Numbered from the stretch's first letter, positions 1-6,491 are shown. The stretch: DNA of 7,726 nt from Chloroflexi bacterium UBA2235 (GCA_002347925.1 DDYL01000181.1:32974-40699), one strand, 5' to 3'. Program-made: numbers and translations. Notes: generated by a model from the letters alone, not told the origin.

Positions 1-427
1 ACGCCTTCAACAGATCAAGTTCCGGACTCGGGAGCGGTGTGAGTTGCGATCACGAACGGGTCATCGCCAGATTGCCGGATGCGTTTTTGTCGTTTGTGGC
101 ACCCATCTTGTTCCGGGGCGCCCGGAACCCCTTTCCGTTGTGCTCACCTAGGTCACCCGAAGCGTTTCTTGTGACAGGCGAATAGGTGCTGTGTCTGCCC
201 CAGTCGAAACCGGGGATGCTTGATGTCCCGCTTGAACTTGGCCAATTGCCGGACTGCCCGAGTGATGCCGCCGTTGTCGATAGAGAGCGAGAGCGATTGG
301 TTTGAAGTCGCATCCCTGATCCGGGGTCCTTCTGGAGGCGAGCGGGTCCTCCGCTCGCGGAATACCGCATTGAGTTGCATGCGACCCATTTGGCCACCTG
401 TCAGAGAAGGCGCTACGCTGAGCAGCC
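1..427. other. Gene-free stretch; no supported feature
   Basis: No convincing gene is visible here. Several short frames are open on both strands: about 223-447 on +, and 153-389 and 50-397 on -. None has a good ribosome-binding site or a recognisable motif, and they overlap one another, as chance frames in GC-rich DNA do. Two + frames are also open from the left edge, to about positions 151 and 185, so the tail of an upstream gene cannot be excluded. The minus frame 153-389 has a basic C-terminal part that could be a decayed gene remnant, but I cannot name its family. No tRNA, obvious terminator or insertion-sequence end was seen. The promoter of the downstream dipeptidase gene should lie in the last part of this stretch, but I could not identify convincing -35/-10 boxes. 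Confidence 0.45.
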
Positions 428-1447
428 ATGAATCGCAAGCAGACTGACCAAATGCGCGATGTTATTGACAAGGCCAAGAGCATCGTGAGAAACACCTTGG
501 TCTGGGATAACCACGGTTGCATGCCAGTCGGGGCGCCCTTCGGGACTGACTTCCTACCCGAACTTCGCCGCTATCGTGAGGCTGGTGTAAATGTCGTCTC
601 GCTGAATGTCGGGTTCGGCGAAATGGACGTTGCTGCCCACTTCCAGACGCTCGCTACGATCCGACGCTGGGTGTCCATTCACGATGACTACATGCTGGTT
701 TCGACTTCTGCGGACGTGTACCTGGCGGAACAGACAGGGCGGCTTGGTGTTTGCTTTGACATCGAGGGAGCGAACGCAATCGGAGATCAGCTGTCGCTCA
801 TCAGTGCATATCACTCCCTGGGTGTTCGCTGGATGCTTCTTGCGTACAACCGGAACAACCTTGCCGGCGGGGGGTGCCAGGACGACGACGATGGTCTGAC
901 GGCATTCGGCCAAGATGTAGTGCGCGAGATGGAGCGCGTGGGGATGGTGGTGTGCTGCAGCCATACTGGATACCGGACAGCACGCGATGTTCTAAAAATG
1001 GCTACGAAACCAGTGGTTTTCTCTCACAGCAATGCACACGCTATCGTTGCCCATCCGCGGAACATCCCTGACGACCTTGTGCGGGAGTGTGCCCAGACCG
1101 GGGGCGTCGTGGGGGTCAACGGAATCGGCCTTTTCCTCGGCCCCGCCGACGCAGACCAGGCCGAGCTCGTGGCGACACACATTGATCACATGGTCCAGAT
1201 AGTCGGTCCACCGCACATCGGACTCGGGTTGGACTACGTGTTCGATACCGGGGAACTCAAGGCGTATCTCGCCAAGATGCGCGCTACCTTCCCCGCTGAG
1301 TTCGGCTACGACGCCGAGATTTCCATGCTTCCGCCGGAAAAGGTGCTCCATGTTGTCGCATCGTTGCTTCGACGCGGGTACGCAGAAAGTGACATCCGCG
1401 CCATCCTCGGAGGCAACTTTCTGCGGATTGCCCGCGAGGTCTGGTGA
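428..1447 (+). CDS. M19 family (membrane/renal dipeptidase-like) metallopeptidase
   Basis: This is a predicted zinc dipeptidase of the M19 (renal dipeptidase) family, an amidohydrolase-fold TIM barrel that cleaves dipeptides, often with a C-terminal D-residue. Family landmarks appear in order. WDNHGCMP (residues 26-33) stands at the first metal site. DIEGANAI (111-118) carries the bridging glutamate E113. CCSHTG (176-181) and VVFSHSNA (196-203) carry the two later histidines, H179 and H200. HPRN (209-212) gives the conserved Arg-Asn, and IGLGLDY (264-270) the substrate-side aspartate D269. The length of 339 residues is normal for bacterial members. The usual HxD metal motif reads H29-G-C31, so Cys replaces Asp. 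No signal peptide or membrane segment is seen, so it is probably cytoplasmic. The start is uncertain: ATG 428 has only a distant AGAAGG (405-410), and Met9 at 452 is an alternative. The gene converges on the small gene at 1499-1921. A role in peptidoglycan or dipeptide catabolism is inferred from the family and from the DUF1611 gene at the other end of the window. Confidence 0.9.
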   Translation: MNRKQTDQMRDVIDKAKSIVRNTLVWDNHGCMPVGAPFGTDFLPELRRYREAGVNVVSLNVGFGEMDVAAHFQTLATIRRWVSIHDDYMLVSTSADVYLAEQTGRLGVCFDIEGANAIGDQLSLISAYHSLGVRWMLLAYNRNNLAGGGCQDDDDGLTAFGQDVVREMERVGMVVCCSHTGYRTARDVLKMATKPVVFSHSNAHAIVAHPRNIPDDLVRECAQTGGVVGVNGIGLFLGPADADQAELVATHIDHMVQIVGPPHIGLGLDYVFDTGELKAYLAKMRATFPAEFGYDAEISMLPPEKVLHVVASLLRRGYAESDIRAILGGNFLRIAREVW

Positions 1448-1470
1448 CTTCGGTTCGTCACCAGACTCTC
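1436..1470. terminator. Hairpin at the M19 gene end, possible convergent terminator
   Basis: A perfect 10-bp inverted repeat, GTCTGGTGAC (1439-1448) and GTCACCAGAC (1457-1466), encloses an 8-nt loop. Three more pairs form beyond a one-base bulge. The TGA stop of the M19 gene (1445-1447) lies inside the stem. The hairpin sits between two converging genes and could stop transcription from either side. No T-run follows on either strand, so it is not a textbook intrinsic terminator. It may instead protect the 3' end of the transcript or assist factor-dependent termination. Confidence 0.55.
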
Positions 1471-1498
1471 GAATTCGCCTGAGAACCGACGTCGCACA

Positions 1499-1921
1499 TC
1501 ACGCCGCGCGACGTTCGCCCGACGAAGCGGTCACGGACGACAGGGCCGCCGCCATGAGCAGGTCATCGAAAGCCGGCAGGGCACGGTAAGCGCGTCGCCA
1601 GGCTACAAACGCGGCACTGCGACGCGCTTCGGCGTTGAGGAAGGTTTCCCAAGCCGATGCGCACCTCTCAACTGCGACTTGGAGTCCGGCCCCACTGGCT
1701 GCCTTGTCATGGGACGCGCGCGCCGCAAGCCAACTGTTCCAAGCATCCTGCTCAGCTGCGTCAGCCTCGACGAGGGCCTGGTATTCGGGAAGCGCGATGG
1801 ATGCACGTGCACATGAGTCCCGAGCTGCCGTTCGCCTCCAGACAAGCGCTTGGGACAGGAAAGGCGTCGGCTCCGGGTTTGTGGAGGGCGCTTCGTTTGG
1901 ATTTACATTCATGCCTGACAT
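1499..1921 (-). CDS. Small Ala-rich helical hypothetical protein
   Basis: I do not recognise this 140-residue protein. The first 20 residues are rich in Asn, Pro and Thr and look disordered. From about residue 22 onward it is Ala-rich and mostly helical, with regularly spaced Trp. A degenerate repeat with an offset of about 30 residues is visible: AWNSWLAARAS near residue 60 resembles AWETFLNAEAR near residue 90, and a third AW follows at 107-108. This suggests a small helical bundle. There is no signal peptide, transmembrane segment or catalytic motif. The gene is probably real because GAGGAGGT lies 6 nt ahead of its ATG. It lies 203 bp downstream of the ARPP-1/macro gene on the same strand, so it could be co-transcribed or have its own promoter. 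A role as an accessory partner of that module is conjecture from position only. Confidence 0.7.
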   Translation of the reverse strand: MSGMNVNPNEAPSTNPEPTPFLSQALVWRRTAARDSCARASIALPEYQALVEADAAEQDAWNSWLAARASHDKAASGAGLQVAVERCASAWETFLNAEARRSAAFVAWRRAYRALPAFDDLLMAAALSSVTASSGERRAA

Positions 1922-1927
1922 CGTTGG

Positions 1928-1935
1928 ACCTCCTC
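1928..1935 (-). promoter_or_regulatory. Strong Shine-Dalgarno of the 140-aa gene
   Basis: Read on the minus strand, GAGGAGGT ends 6 nt before the ATG at 1921. This near-perfect complement to the 16S rRNA tail fixes the start of the small gene and is the best argument that it is translated. Confidence 0.8.
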
Positions 1936-1966
1936 AAATGATGTGCAACCGCCAACCACCTATCTA

Positions 1967-2010
1967 CCAGTAACGGTAGAGTTCCGGGCCATCGGGCGTC
2001 CGTTACTTGG
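1967..2010. repeat. Inverted repeat in the 1922-2124 intergenic region
   Basis: CCAGTAACGG (1967-1976) and CCGTTACTTGG (2000-2010) are inverted copies with one bulged base, separated by 23 nt. A further half-copy, CCGTTAC, stands at 2122-2128, at the very end of the ARPP-1/macro gene. The pair could be an operator for the small downstream gene or an RNA hairpin in the message between the two minus-strand genes. No T-run follows. The other structure seen in this gap is a 5-bp hairpin, CGGTC/GACCG, at 2108-2120, which is too weak to call a terminator alone. Confidence 0.4.
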
Positions 2011-2124
2011 GCGTACCGGGAAGTGTCGAACGCGTTTCGAACGACCGGCACCCGGGTGGATGCCAGTCGATCGTGGGTCTCCCGATGAGAAGTGCATCTC
2101 CGGTACCCGGTCCGCGACCGACCG

Positions 2125-3780
2125 TTACCCAACCGTGTAGGCGCGACGCAACGCCTCCCACGCCATGTCAAGCCTTTCTGGTTCGGTCTCGCAGATCGTG
2201 ACCGTCCGAACGTGGTTTGCAATCCGCGCATGGTCCAGGATGGCCCGAACCAGAGCAGTCGCCATGACTTCCCGCGGGGCGGTGGCCCAGGGCGCCTCCC
2301 CTGCCCGTGCCGTTCTCGTTGCCATCAGGTATGTGCCAAGCGACCCGATCCCGTAGACCTCGGCGCGGTCGAGTGCATCACGGACCGCCGCGTAGACGAT
2401 TTCCGGTGTTGTCGGGAGCCGATGGCCGTGCTCATATTTCATGGTGATGGCGTGGATGAGTCGTCGGCGCAGGCGTCCGGCTGCCAGGTTTCCTGAGCTG
2501 GTTACAACAGCCGTGCCCCGGAAGAAGCCATTCGATGGCCCGGTCGGGACAATCCGGTCACGTTCGGCCACAAACGTTGGACCGGCGGCGCGTTCAACGG
2601 CAGCCGAGAGGCCACTGCCACCGTTCAGGCGCTTGTTTGCGGATAGGATCAGCGCCTCAGCTTCGAGCGTGAGCAGGTTCTCCGCAACCACATTCACGGT
2701 GAGGCTGCCGACGGTGACTGCGCGGGATGTCGATTGCGTTGCGGCATTTCGCCTGGTCCGCGGCGCGGGGACCACTGACCCCCGGACGGTGGACGTGGAC
2801 GGGCCTTTCCCAGATCCCGGGGCCCCATACAGGGCGGTATGGATCGCAACCCCGCCGTGGACGAGTGCTGCACCCCGAACACCAGACCCTGACAGGCGGA
2901 TGTCCTGGCCTAGGCCCGGCGGGGTGTTCAAGGTAGCTGTCGCCTGTGCCGAGCTCGTAAGGAAGGCGTGTGCCAAACTCGCGGGATCTGGCACACCGGT
3001 CCCAGAAGTTACGGCTTCGAGGGCGTAGCTCCGGACGAGCCTCGGCCAGAACTCGGACAGCGTCTCGGCACGGTCAAAGATGTCCGCTGCTTTGACTTCT
3101 CCGCCGAAGATTGCAACGACCCCGACCGCCCCGTCGTTCGGACATGGCAAGTTGATGCGCGTGTCCTCCAGATCAACACGCCTTGCGGTGTACGCATCAG
3201 ACAGGTCACTGGTGTGGGAGAAGGCTTGAGCGGATGTCAACGACTCACTCACCCTTGCCCAAACCTCGCCCTGATCAGACCGCGGTGCTCCAACCCTGCT
3301 GTACGAGGCTCGAACCGAACTCTCCTTGCCCCGGCGAACCGACGGAGGGACGATTTCGCCCGAAGAGAAGTCGACACGGGTCTCGCGCCACCGACCTTGC
3401 TCGACGCACGAAACGGGAAGTGTGAAGTCAACTCCCACAGGGATCAGGATTGTGGTGTTCACGACGCGGTTCTGACGCCCTCCCTCAACCTGGTCGCCGT
3501 CGATGAGAAGAACCGGCACCGGACCTCGATGCTGGACCGCCAACTCCGGCACCGATCCGCCGTTTAGCTCGGTGACCGTGACATGACGGGAGGCAATTGC
3601 GGTTGCCAGGGTCTCGTATGGGACAAGCGCTGCGCTGGTTGTGGGATAGACTGGCACCAGTGTGAGACCGCGATGAGAAAGCGGGTCTCCCACACGTAGA
3701 CCACTCAACCAATCCGCAAGGATGACTTGCGGTTCAGGTGTGGCACGGTGTACAATGAGCGGGTTAGTTCCTCTGGGCAT
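2125..3780 (-). CDS. ARPP-1 (DUF6569-type) domain plus macro domain fusion protein
   Basis: This 551-residue protein has two domains. Residues about 15-318 match the ARPP-1 domain (ARG and rhodanese-phosphatase-superfamily-associated protein domain). The hallmarks are DGDQVEGGRQNRVVN (94-108), the PVSCVEQGRW block (122-131) and the closing GVRGAALVHGGVAIHTALY (300-318). The family was described by comparative genomics beside ADP-ribosylglycohydrolases and other NAD+/ADP-ribose enzymes; its biochemistry is unknown to me. Residues about 355-550 form a macro domain, which binds or hydrolyses ADP-ribose derivatives. Its first ligand loop is ALILSANKRLNGGSGLSAAV (376-395), with Asn382 kept at the usual ligand Asn position, and a loop-2-like GIGSLGTYL lies at 477-485. 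A low-complexity Ser/Arg/Thr linker (about 322-354) joins the domains and contains a P-loop-like GAPGSGKG, probably by chance. The start is set by GGAGGAG 7 nt upstream. No signal peptide or membrane segment is seen. It is divergent from the sigma factor operon, which encodes another macro domain. Confidence 0.85.
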   Translation of the reverse strand: MPRGTNPLIVHRATPEPQVILADWLSGLRVGDPLSHRGLTLVPVYPTTSAALVPYETLATAIASRHVTVTELNGGSVPELAVQHRGPVPVLLIDGDQVEGGRQNRVVNTTILIPVGVDFTLPVSCVEQGRWRETRVDFSSGEIVPPSVRRGKESSVRASYSRVGAPRSDQGEVWARVSESLTSAQAFSHTSDLSDAYTARRVDLEDTRINLPCPNDGAVGVVAIFGGEVKAADIFDRAETLSEFWPRLVRSYALEAVTSGTGVPDPASLAHAFLTSSAQATATLNTPPGLGQDIRLSGSGVRGAALVHGGVAIHTALYGAPGSGKGPSTSTVRGSVVPAPRTRRNAATQSTSRAVTVGSLTVNVVAENLLTLEAEALILSANKRLNGGSGLSAAVERAAGPTFVAERDRIVPTGPSNGFFRGTAVVTSSGNLAAGRLRRRLIHAITMKYEHGHRLPTTPEIVYAAVRDALDRAEVYGIGSLGTYLMATRTARAGEAPWATAPREVMATALVRAILDHARIANHVRTVTICETEPERLDMAWEALRRAYTVG

Positions 3781-4041
3781 TGGTTCGCTCCTCCGCAGCT
3801 ACCCGCTTCATCGCAAGTAGCCTTCAACGAGATAGGTAGCGCAACCGCCCCTTTGTGACAGGATTGGCTCACATCCCCCGTATCGCTGGGCTACTACCCA
3901 TCCGATTGCTCCTGACCGAACAATTCCATCCCCCGGCACCGCTCACACAGCCACCTTCCCCAGTGTTGTGAACCCTTGCGACGCCGTCCTCTCCGGGCCA
4001 GTCAGTCCGGTCGGAGGTCGGGAAAGGAACCACTGACCCGC
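3781..4041. promoter_or_regulatory. Divergent intergenic control region
   Basis: This 261-bp gap lies between the starts of the ARPP-1/macro gene (leftward) and the sigma factor gene (rightward), so promoters for both should lie here. I could not pick convincing sigma-70 boxes on either strand. Structures seen are TGTGA (3854-3858) facing TCACA (3869-3873) across 10 nt, and AAGTAGCC (3815-3822) with a partly inverted GGGCTACT (3888-3895) further on. Either could bind a regulator. The TGTGA half-sites are 10 nt apart, not the 6 nt of a CRP site. Because the rightward gene encodes a sigma factor, one or both promoters may follow that factor's own unknown consensus, which would explain why standard boxes are hard to see. 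Confidence 0.4.
3788..3794 (-). promoter_or_regulatory. Strong Shine-Dalgarno of the ARPP-1/macro gene
   Basis: On the minus strand GGAGGAG precedes the ATG at 3780 by 7 nt. This is near ideal and confirms the start and the MPRGTN N-terminus. Confidence 0.85.
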
Positions 4042-4611
4042 ATGTATGACCTGACGACCCGTAACCAGTCATCTGGGCCCATGAGTTTCGAGCAGATCCA
4101 TGACCGGCTTTCAATAAATCTGAAAGATCAGGGGGCGTACGAAGATCTCGAGTTCCACATCAAGCGGTGGATCCGGGCGGACGGGATACACGATCAGGTG
4201 CATGGCGACGGTGAAGTTCTGAATGACACGCTTTTCCGGGTGTTCACTGGGTTTCACCGCGCGAGGGGGCGGGAAACGTTCCGAGGGTTCGTGATGGGGG
4301 AGTACTGGAATGCGAGAAAGCGTTCACGGGCAGATCGGCGCCTAGTGTCGTTCGACCCGACTCTTCATGACCGCATCGACGATGGGATGCCAGAAACCGA
4401 TGATATGGCGCGTGAGTGCATGGATTGGCTCAGGAAAACCTATCCGCACCAATATAAGGCGATCATCATGAAGGAGGTTGAAGGGTGCGACTATCGGACG
4501 ATTGCGGCTACGCTTGGAATAGCGGAGGGCAACGCTCGCCAGTCTGTATCACGCGGGAAGCAGGCGCTTCGCGAATGCGTATCGGTGAAAAGAAGCAATG
4601 AGCACGAGTGA
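4042..4611 (+). CDS. ECF-like sigma-70 family RNA polymerase sigma factor
   Basis: This small two-region sigma factor is predicted to direct RNA polymerase to a private set of promoters. From ATG 4042 it has 189 residues, the size of ECF sigma factors. Region 2 spans about 35-100, with VLNDTLFRVFTGFH and a basic stretch ending NARKRSRADRR. A variable acidic linker follows (105-122). Region 4 spans about 122-180, with the helix-turn-helix signature YRTIAATLGIAEGNARQSVS (151-170) then RGKQALREC. No region 1.1 or 3 is visible. The start is uncertain: ATG 4042 has AAAGGA 13 nt upstream, ATG 4081 has no ribosome-binding site, and TTG 3976 would give 211 residues. The next gene begins inside its last codons, so the pair should be one operon with coupled translation. 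In many ECF loci the next gene encodes the anti-sigma factor. Here it encodes a macro/DUF4062 protein, which may take that place (inference). Confidence 0.8.
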   Translation: MYDLTTRNQSSGPMSFEQIHDRLSINLKDQGAYEDLEFHIKRWIRADGIHDQVHGDGEVLNDTLFRVFTGFHRARGRETFRGFVMGEYWNARKRSRADRRLVSFDPTLHDRIDDGMPETDDMARECMDWLRKTYPHQYKAIIMKEVEGCDYRTIAATLGIAEGNARQSVSRGKQALRECVSVKRSNEHE

Positions 4612-6484
4612 CCCCGCGTCCTATGTGCGCGGCCCGATCGGCGATCGCGAAGTTCGGAGCGTCCTGCGTTCTCTCGATGCCGAACGCTTTGAGGACGAAG
4701 AGAATGGCCATTACCCCGATGCCTCGGAGGTTGGGCAGTTCGCATTCCTTTGGTGGATAAGTGGGTTGCCGAAAGCGGCCGCCGAGTTCGAAGAAGTTGC
4801 GCGGCACCTGCGCCTGGCGAGTCGTCGAATTGACCCGGGACCGTGGCTTGGTCCGAAGATCGTGAAGTCCACGTGTGCCGAGTGCGCCGAGGTTTTGGCA
4901 GATATCTTCGCCATGTCACAACGTGACGGTGTCCAAGCGCACGTTGACTGGGGCCGCGTTTCAGAACGTCTTGATCCGGATGGTTTTCCCTCGATGGGCG
5001 GGCAATTGCCGGTTCCACCTGTGATTGCAGCGTCCATGGCCGCGTTCTCTCCTGCGAACTGGCTTGGTGCACCGATGTCATCTCCTCCGATGTTGGATGT
5101 GGGAACACCGGATCGACGGACATTCTGGATCGGTCGGTCACACCTGATCGCGCGCATCGGAAGCATCGTCACCTCTGATGCCGAGGTCCTAGTCAGTTCG
5201 GATGACACGACGCTGAGGATGGGCGGGGGCGTATCCGGTGCGATCCGTGCTGCGGCAGACGAAGTTGCGTTGTTTGCCGAAATCGAGAAAGTCCGCCTCG
5301 GACCCGAACCGGAACTCGGCTCGGTCGTGGTGACCGCGGCGCCCGGGTTGCGGGCGCGGTACCTGTTCCACGCAATCACCCTCAACCTCTCTGAAAGGTC
5401 TCGTGCACGCGGGGCCCGTTTCCCCCTCAATGACACGGAGATGACGGGACTTATTGTCCGCCGTGGGGTGGCGCGCTCACTTGAACTCCTTGAGACGTTC
5501 GGGTGCAGGTCAATCGCCTTCCCGGTGCTTGGCACCGGCGCGGCCCGCATTCCGTATGAGACTGCCATCGCCGAGATGGTTGAAACGTTGTCCTCGTTTC
5601 TTCTGCAATCAGAGTTATCTCTTACCGTCGAAGTGGTATTACGGAATAGATACCAAGACATCACTGATCAACAACTCTTTCAAATGTTTGTTCATGCGAT
5701 GGAGGCCCGTGTCGGCGTGACGGTGCGGGAGCGGGGACCTGACTTCGAGGTCACGCCATGGCCGTTCGAGGTGGCGTCCGAACTCCGGATCGGGGCAGGA
5801 AAGGCGGCGTCCGAACCTCGTCGTCGCCAGTCCCTCGTCCGGCTGATTTCCGAACTCGACGCGCGCCGTGACACACTTGAACGGGAACAGTTGGGCCTGA
5901 TTGTGGCGAAGGAACCGATTGATCCCGCACGGCTTGACGCTGTGACTTCACAGCTGCACGCACTGCGTGATCGTCGGGCGAAGTTCGAACGCGAGTTTCT
6001 TGGTCCGCCGAACAGGCCCGGCCGAGGTGAAATCTTCCTGAGTTCCACCTACCGTGACCTGCACCGGCAACGTTCGGTTGCCGAGACCGTGATCGGCAAG
6101 GCTGGGATGCGCCTCGTGGACGAGCCCCGGCGAGGCACGGCGCCGGTCATACCCCGCGCCATGATGCTCCGTGAGATCGATCGTGCAGATGCTTACGTTG
6201 GCATCCTCGGTTGGCGTTACGGCTCTCGCGATCCGGCGACTGGTTTGGCGTACACCGAACTCGAGTACTCGCATGCGGTTGGCCAGGGGAAGCCAATCTT
6301 GATCATGCTTGCCGACGCGGAGGCGTCCTTCTCAGCCGCTGACCTGGACACCGACGCCGACGCATTTGCCCGGATCCGCACGTTCCGGGATCGAGTTTGC
6401 GAGGCGCATGAAGTCGTGAGGTTTGGCAACGACGCGCAACTCCAGGCCGGCCTCCGGCGCGGACTTGACGCATTCGAGCTGTAG
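4598..6484 (+). CDS. Macro domain - coiled coil - DUF4062 multidomain protein
   Basis: This 628-residue protein is a likely sensor-effector. Residues 1-180 are an unrecognised, largely helical region with a CAEC motif (93-96). Residues about 180-370 form a macro domain, with loop 1 VLVSSDDTTLRMGGGVSGAI (197-216) and loop 2 FPVLGTGAARIPYETAI (308-324). Asp stands where the ligand Asn of loop 1 is common. Residues about 408-468 are a charged coiled-coil linker (LISELDARRDTLEREQLG; RDRRAKFEREF). Residues about 477-628 are a DUF4062 domain, shown by EIFLSSTYRDLHRQR (478-492), DRADAYVGILGWRYGS (528-543) and YTELEYSHAVGQGKPILIM (552-570), whose glutamates are candidate active-site residues. DUF4062 is a TIR/deoxyribosyltransferase-like fold, usually found in STAND/NLR-type proteins, and human NWD1 and TEP1 carry it. 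No NTPase, TPR or WD40 part is present. The ATG overlaps the sigma gene by 14 bp with a weak ribosome-binding site, which suggests coupling. Plausible role: macro binding of an ADP-ribose signal controls the DUF4062 part (inference). Confidence 0.85.
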   Translation: MSTSDPASYVRGPIGDREVRSVLRSLDAERFEDEENGHYPDASEVGQFAFLWWISGLPKAAAEFEEVARHLRLASRRIDPGPWLGPKIVKSTCAECAEVLADIFAMSQRDGVQAHVDWGRVSERLDPDGFPSMGGQLPVPPVIAASMAAFSPANWLGAPMSSPPMLDVGTPDRRTFWIGRSHLIARIGSIVTSDAEVLVSSDDTTLRMGGGVSGAIRAAADEVALFAEIEKVRLGPEPELGSVVVTAAPGLRARYLFHAITLNLSERSRARGARFPLNDTEMTGLIVRRGVARSLELLETFGCRSIAFPVLGTGAARIPYETAIAEMVETLSSFLLQSELSLTVEVVLRNRYQDITDQQLFQMFVHAMEARVGVTVRERGPDFEVTPWPFEVASELRIGAGKAASEPRRRQSLVRLISELDARRDTLEREQLGLIVAKEPIDPARLDAVTSQLHALRDRRAKFEREFLGPPNRPGRGEIFLSSTYRDLHRQRSVAETVIGKAGMRLVDEPRRGTAPVIPRAMMLREIDRADAYVGILGWRYGSRDPATGLAYTELEYSHAVGQGKPILIMLADAEASFSAADLDTDADAFARIRTFRDRVCEAHEVVRFGNDAQLQAGLRRGLDAFEL

Positions 6485-6491
6485 CGGTTGG

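Noticed and set aside
153..389. Minus-strand 78-codon frame with a basic, protein-like C-terminus, perhaps a transposase or other gene remnant
   Set aside because: No ribosome-binding site, no terminal inverted repeats and no motif that I can name. The opposite strand is equally open.
1439..1466. Textbook intrinsic terminator after the M19 gene
   Set aside because: The stem is excellent, but there is no T-run on either strand and it overlaps the stop codon. Reported only as a hairpin with a possible terminator role.
2801..2826. GAPGSGKG, an adenylate-kinase-like P-loop motif, in the ARPP-1/macro protein (residues 319-326)
   Set aside because: It lies in the low-complexity linker right after the ARPP-1 domain, is followed by Pro-Ser rather than a helix with Ser/Thr, and has no Walker B or other NTPase parts downstream. 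Most likely chance.
2968..3567. Long + strand open frame (199 codons) opposite the ARPP-1/macro gene
   Set aside because: Antisense frames of this kind are common in GC-rich coding DNA. The opposite strand has clear domain motifs and a strong ribosome-binding site, while this frame has no recognisable motif.
3854..3873. CRP-type site (TGTGA...TCACA)
   Set aside because: The half-sites are separated by 10 nt instead of the 6 nt of CRP operators, so a CRP call is not supported. Kept only as an unspecified inverted repeat.
4021..4060. GGAAC at 4026-4030 as an ECF-type -35 element for sigma autoregulation
   Set aside because: No CGTC-like -10 follows at 16-17 nt, and the position would put the transcript start inside the chosen coding region.
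4711..5664. 317-codon minus-strand open frame opposite the macro/DUF4062 gene
   Set aside because: It is Arg/Ser/Pro-rich with no domain motif, and the + strand carries an intact macro domain across the same bases. A shadow frame.
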